A stretch of 64,000 nucleotides of DNA, taken from the NCBI RefSeq assembly GCF_958295425.1, contig NC_081135.1, forward strand, positions 22,700,180 to 22,764,179, read 5' to 3'. The position numbers and the translations under genes were made by a program. Shown in pieces: positions 60,242-64,000 of this stretch. The notes below the pieces were generated by a model. The model saw nothing but the letters and a program-made list of their open reading frames with translations. It made no database searches and was not told the origin of the DNA. The DNA comes from Solea solea. Lineage: Eukaryota; Chordata; Actinopteri; Pleuronectiformes; Soleidae. The number at the start of each line of letters is the position of its first letter. Positions within the stretch are counted from its first letter, which is position 1.

Positions 60242-60867
60242 ATTACCGGGACCTGCTGTAAACAAACAAAACTGTTTTAGACTGCTCTGATTTCTAATCC
60301 GGTCATGTACAGTAAGTACTACAGTGGAAAATGGTGCTAATATTTGCTTAAGTGTTTTCAAAAATCAGACAAAAATATGTCTCCATTTAAAAAAAAATAA
60401 TAATAAATAAAAAATAGCCATTGATTCCACAAACTAACCTACTAATTGTTTTTAGTTTTGTGTACCGGAGAAAAACAACCGAGAGCAAGGTGGACAGGGT
60501 TGGGTTGGTACTGTATATAAAAATCTTCTTGGAAATCTTTGGTAAAAAAAAGTGCTTTTGAACATTTTCACGATTCAGTGTGGATTGATGGAATGTTGGT
60601 GTTTGCACTGAGAATTAAGTAAAAACATAATTCATAAAAAGATATTTCTCTCCATTCAAAGTGACCCGAGCACATCATAGACACGCAGACGTGTACCTGT
60701 TCTAAAATATAACTTTATTTAACGTCACTGTATCATCACAGATGTATATCGACCTCAGTATTAGGAGCTTCTTTTTGATTTCTCTTCTTTTAAATGCCAA
60801 CAATTGTCAGAAAAGAATAAAGAAAAGGTAATGATGCATTCTGCCTTTTGTAGAATAGTATGCATGT

Positions 60868-60935
60868 TTATTTATTTTTACCTTTATTTAACCAGGTAAG
60901 TCAGTTGAGAACCTGAGCTAGAGGCAGCACATTTC
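60868..60935. mobile_element. Dispersed fish repeat fragment
   Basis: TACCTTTATTTAACCAGGTA then AGTCAGTTGAGAACC resembles the same short teleost repeat family as at 19215. The class is uncertain. Confidence 0.4.
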
Positions 60936-62557
60936 ACATGTTCACATTGTCTAAAAAGCACCGTGCACTTAAACAGATTTGAGCTATTTGTTTTATAATT
61001 ACTGCAGTTATATTTACACCTGAGTTGTCCTTTTTACACACTTGTTTACACATTCAGTGACTGAGTCACTCATAGCTCAGACAACAGTTCAGCTGAAGCT
61101 TTTTTTTGTCTTTCTCTTAGTGAACAAAGTAGAAACATGTAATAATATTTAACAAAAAAAAAAAAAATGTTGATCAATTCTTCACCACAGCAGTTTAATG
61201 TGTGTGGTGCGAGCGTCTGCTGTTTTGATTTCACGTTGACCACCTCCTTGTGCCAGTCTTTAAGTGCTGACTGAGGATATTTAACGCTCTGATTGACCTT
61301 TTGAGGAATAAATAACTTGAATTTCTAACTTTTGACATCCTTCCTTTCCGGAAACCATCATCCCACATAGTCAAAGAACTCTGAGCGTCGAAAAAAACAG
61401 AAGCTCAAAGAGAGTAAAGTAGCCGCAGCCTGCAGTTGACAGACAGTCACACTATCGTCCTGTCACTCTTATGTGACATGAGTGAAAATGTCAGTATAAA
61501 GACATCAACTGCTTTCATTCGCTAGCATTTTGACTGTCAGTTTTTGCCTCAACAGCGCCCCCTCTTGAACGACAAATCCAAATATTTTTTTAAAAATGCA
61601 CCTCATTTCATTAAAGGTTAAAAGAATCACATTTTCTTTTTTTCTCCAACAAAGACCATTTATTCTTCAAATAAATTAATAAAGGAGATGTGCTGCAAAT
61701 GAGCCTTAATTTAAGACTTTTGTTACTTAGCTTCCTACGTGTTTGTCTGTATTGTCTTTGTAAACAAACTTACAATAATTGATACAGAGGCCTGACACTA
61801 GACAAGAAGTATTAGTTATTGCTGGTGGTAAATATCTATTTGAACCACAGATATTTGTAAAAAGCAGCCAATCACGTCAATGGTTGTTTGTTTTTTTAAT
61901 CACCATAAAATCAAAAACAGATCAAATACACTTTCATCTGTCCTGGCATTATATACAGTGTACAGCACATGTGTGTGTAATTGAAGTCAAAAGTGATTTG
62001 GTGCTCAGTTGATACTAAATCCAGACAATGAGCAATTTGCACGAACATATGCTTATCACCAAAAAAAGAGATAAAAGAAAATGTACAGTCTAAAATGAGA
62101 TTCGACCTTTTGAACTGTAACGTTTTTATCCAAAATTTCATGATCCTATAGTGCAGGAAAGAGGCCAACGTTAATATTTAATGCTCCCAGACGGTCTGCT
62201 CACAGAGGCGTTGTGAGGTTCACTGTTCTCTAACACTGGAGGAGGTCATAACTATAATACTTAACTGCTCGTAAGAACATACTGCATAGCTGCATGTCGG
62301 CTATTTCCTCCCCAAAAGAAGAAGGAATATTTAAGGGCTTTGAAACTGTCGTTTACCTAACACATGTCCAGATGAGATGCCAAATTATTTATTTAGAAAA
62401 AAAGACATGATTATCATTGTTAGTAAAATCATGATTTTTCTTAGTTACTGATGTCTTTTATGTCTGAACAGAGAATATTTTCCACGCTTCATGACCTACT
62501 CCAAACCACAGGTGATGACCACAGGATGTTACTCACACACATTTTGAATTCTTTGAA

Positions 62558-62706
62558 TTTCTTTCTTTCTGTCTTGTCTTTCTTTCTTTCTTTCGTTCTG
62601 TCTTTCTTTCTTTCGTTCTGTCTTTCTTTCTTTCTTCCTTTCTTTCTTTCTTTCTTTCTTTCTTTTGTTCTGTCTTTCTTTCGTTTTGTCTTTCTTTCTT
62701 TCCTTC
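62558..62706. repeat. (TTTC)n microsatellite, imperfect
   Basis: About 150 bases of TTTC with TTTG, GTCT and CGTT interruptions. It generates long artificial Lys/Glu/Arg-rich (minus strand) and Phe/Leu/Ser-rich (plus strand) open frames. Confidence 0.95.
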
Positions 62707-64000
62707 TGAACAGCCCTTTTTCTTTTATCTTGTGCGTTATAACATGTCTTAAACAATGTTGATATAGTAAAGGCGTCAGAGCCTGTGTCGTGTTTTGGAG
62801 CCTTGGACCAGGTTCAGTCAGCAGAGGGACACATACTTCTTCATCAGACACGAACCCACTTCACTGTGGCTTTGACTCCACACAGGCTGCGGAAATGAAT
62901 TCAATCCACAATGTCAACAACTGTGCTGTTAACTTGGAGGATACTCACAGTATGTACCACCTCAGATTCTGCAGAGGAACATTCAGTAGCTGAATCTTTT
63001 AGACTGAGGGGGAAGCAAAAATATTTTGACTCCTCATGAGGTTATACATATTGTTAGATTCTGATGGGGACATCTTCAGTCAAAGCCAGCGCTAGTGCAT
63101 TTCTGGAGTCAGTTTATTAAGGACTGAGTCTTGTTTGTCTGAATAAACCTGAAGTAGCTTTTTAGATACTGCATTTCTCTTCTCTCGACTTATACAGCTC
63201 TCTCAAAAGTGGACATTTTAGTGGCAAAATGAACCTAGCAGACACCAAACTAAAGGCATTCAGTGAATAACTGAACATATCAATAGCTTTTAACTCACAG
63301 ATGACTGACAGCATTAGAGTCAGCTCATAAACACAACCTGACAAATATTTGGTTAGCTGGTTTCTCAGCTATAGCTCTTATAAAATGGGTTTGAATATAA
63401 TGCAGGGGTTTTTATCAGGACTGTGGGAGATTACTGTTAGTTTCCTGTTCATGTCTGATGACTTTGTTCCTGAAAATAAATCACATATCTGTTATAGAAG
63501 CAACGATGAAGATCCCCCAACCTTTGCAAAGAAGCGGTAACACATAACACATTGTCTCGCCTTAATAATAAAGCTCTTACTTTAACCCAAACCGTGCTCT
63601 TTCTCTGAAAGTGTCTCAGCCGCTTTGTGGCGGAACCTATAATTAAAGCTGTGGTGTGTAAGTTTTCAATATAAATGAATTTCCGTTACTTTCAAACCAC
63701 AGCGCTGGTCTATCCGCTCCACGTGACTCTCTCCTCGCGTCTCAGTGTAGCGGTGTGACACGTTTTACATCCTAACTGTTGGCGGGAGGGCAGGAACATA
63801 ACAGCTGTGCTAATGAAGCTAGATGGCGACTAACTTTAGGTTTTAGGTTCAGGCGTTATCCCTGGCTCTCTGAAACATGAGTGAGGTGAAACAAATGTCA
63901 AAAGACTACTTTTGGTTAAGGAATTGACCCCGGTTCTTTGAAACATGAGTTAGGTTATAAGATACTGATGTTTAAAGAGAAAAGGTTGTAATGTGGTCCT

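Larger units (their letters stand above)
60166..64000. other. Intergenic region downstream of sp5
   Basis: 3.8 kb, AT-rich. It holds a TTTAA tandem (60221-60241), a dispersed-repeat fragment (60868-60935) and a large TTTC tract (62558-62706). Possible diverged mobile-element sequence begins near 63636. No gene recognised to the window end. Confidence 0.6.

Noticed and set aside
61548..61561. CTCF-like site CAGCGCCCCCTC on the minus strand
   Set aside because: It matches only about 11 of 14 core positions; too weak to list beside the better sites.
62489..62851. Lys/Arg/Glu-rich minus-strand proteins and Phe/Ser-rich plus-strand protein
   Set aside because: They are translations of the TTTC microsatellite.

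Overview
The window reads as nuclear DNA from a ray-finned fish, probably a percomorph teleost. The clues are spliced vertebrate genes with GT-AG introns, many CA/TG microsatellites, and interspersed repeats of fish type (an L2-type LINE tail, an RTE-type reverse-transcriptase scrap, short inverted-repeat elements). It holds two protein-coding genes in tandem on the + strand: myo3b (class III unconventional myosin) and sp5 (Sp/KLF zinc-finger factor). I remember this order from the MYO3B-SP5 neighbourhood on human chromosome 2q31, so the block looks like conserved vertebrate synteny.

Positions 355-48747 carry 33 consecutive coding exons of myo3b. The phases join without a break to give 1303 residues and a stop; only the start codon and the most 5' exon(s) lie before the window. 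Order of parts: Ser/Thr kinase (exons 1-8), myosin motor (exons 9-25), IQ neck (exons 26-28), a variable tail (exons 28-30) and the conserved espin-binding tail block (exons 31-33). A further non-coding exon with a poly(A) signal near 55184 appears to end the transcript after a 6.3-kb intron. Introns hold microsatellites, repeat fragments and a few candidate regulatory sites, but I see no nested gene.

Positions 55211-58137 are the intergenic space. Its last 750 bases contain six Tcf/Lef-type motifs, which fits sp5 being a direct Wnt target. sp5 has two coding exons (58138-58188 and 58591-59685, 381 residues) with an Sp box, a buttonhead box and three C2H2 fingers. From about 60165 to the end I find only repeats and AT-rich sequence.

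The genes are not functionally coupled: myo3b is an actin-protrusion motor of photoreceptors and hair cells, and sp5 is a developmental repressor under Wnt control. sp5 regulatory elements could nevertheless lie in myo3b introns. I found no novel multi-gene system. The best leads are splicing details of myo3b (a candidate loop-2 microexon, a competing tail acceptor, a 3'UTR intron), the Tcf/Lef cluster, two perfect CTCF cores, and a long TG/CA hairpin. Comparisons with human proteins are from memory; no search was run.
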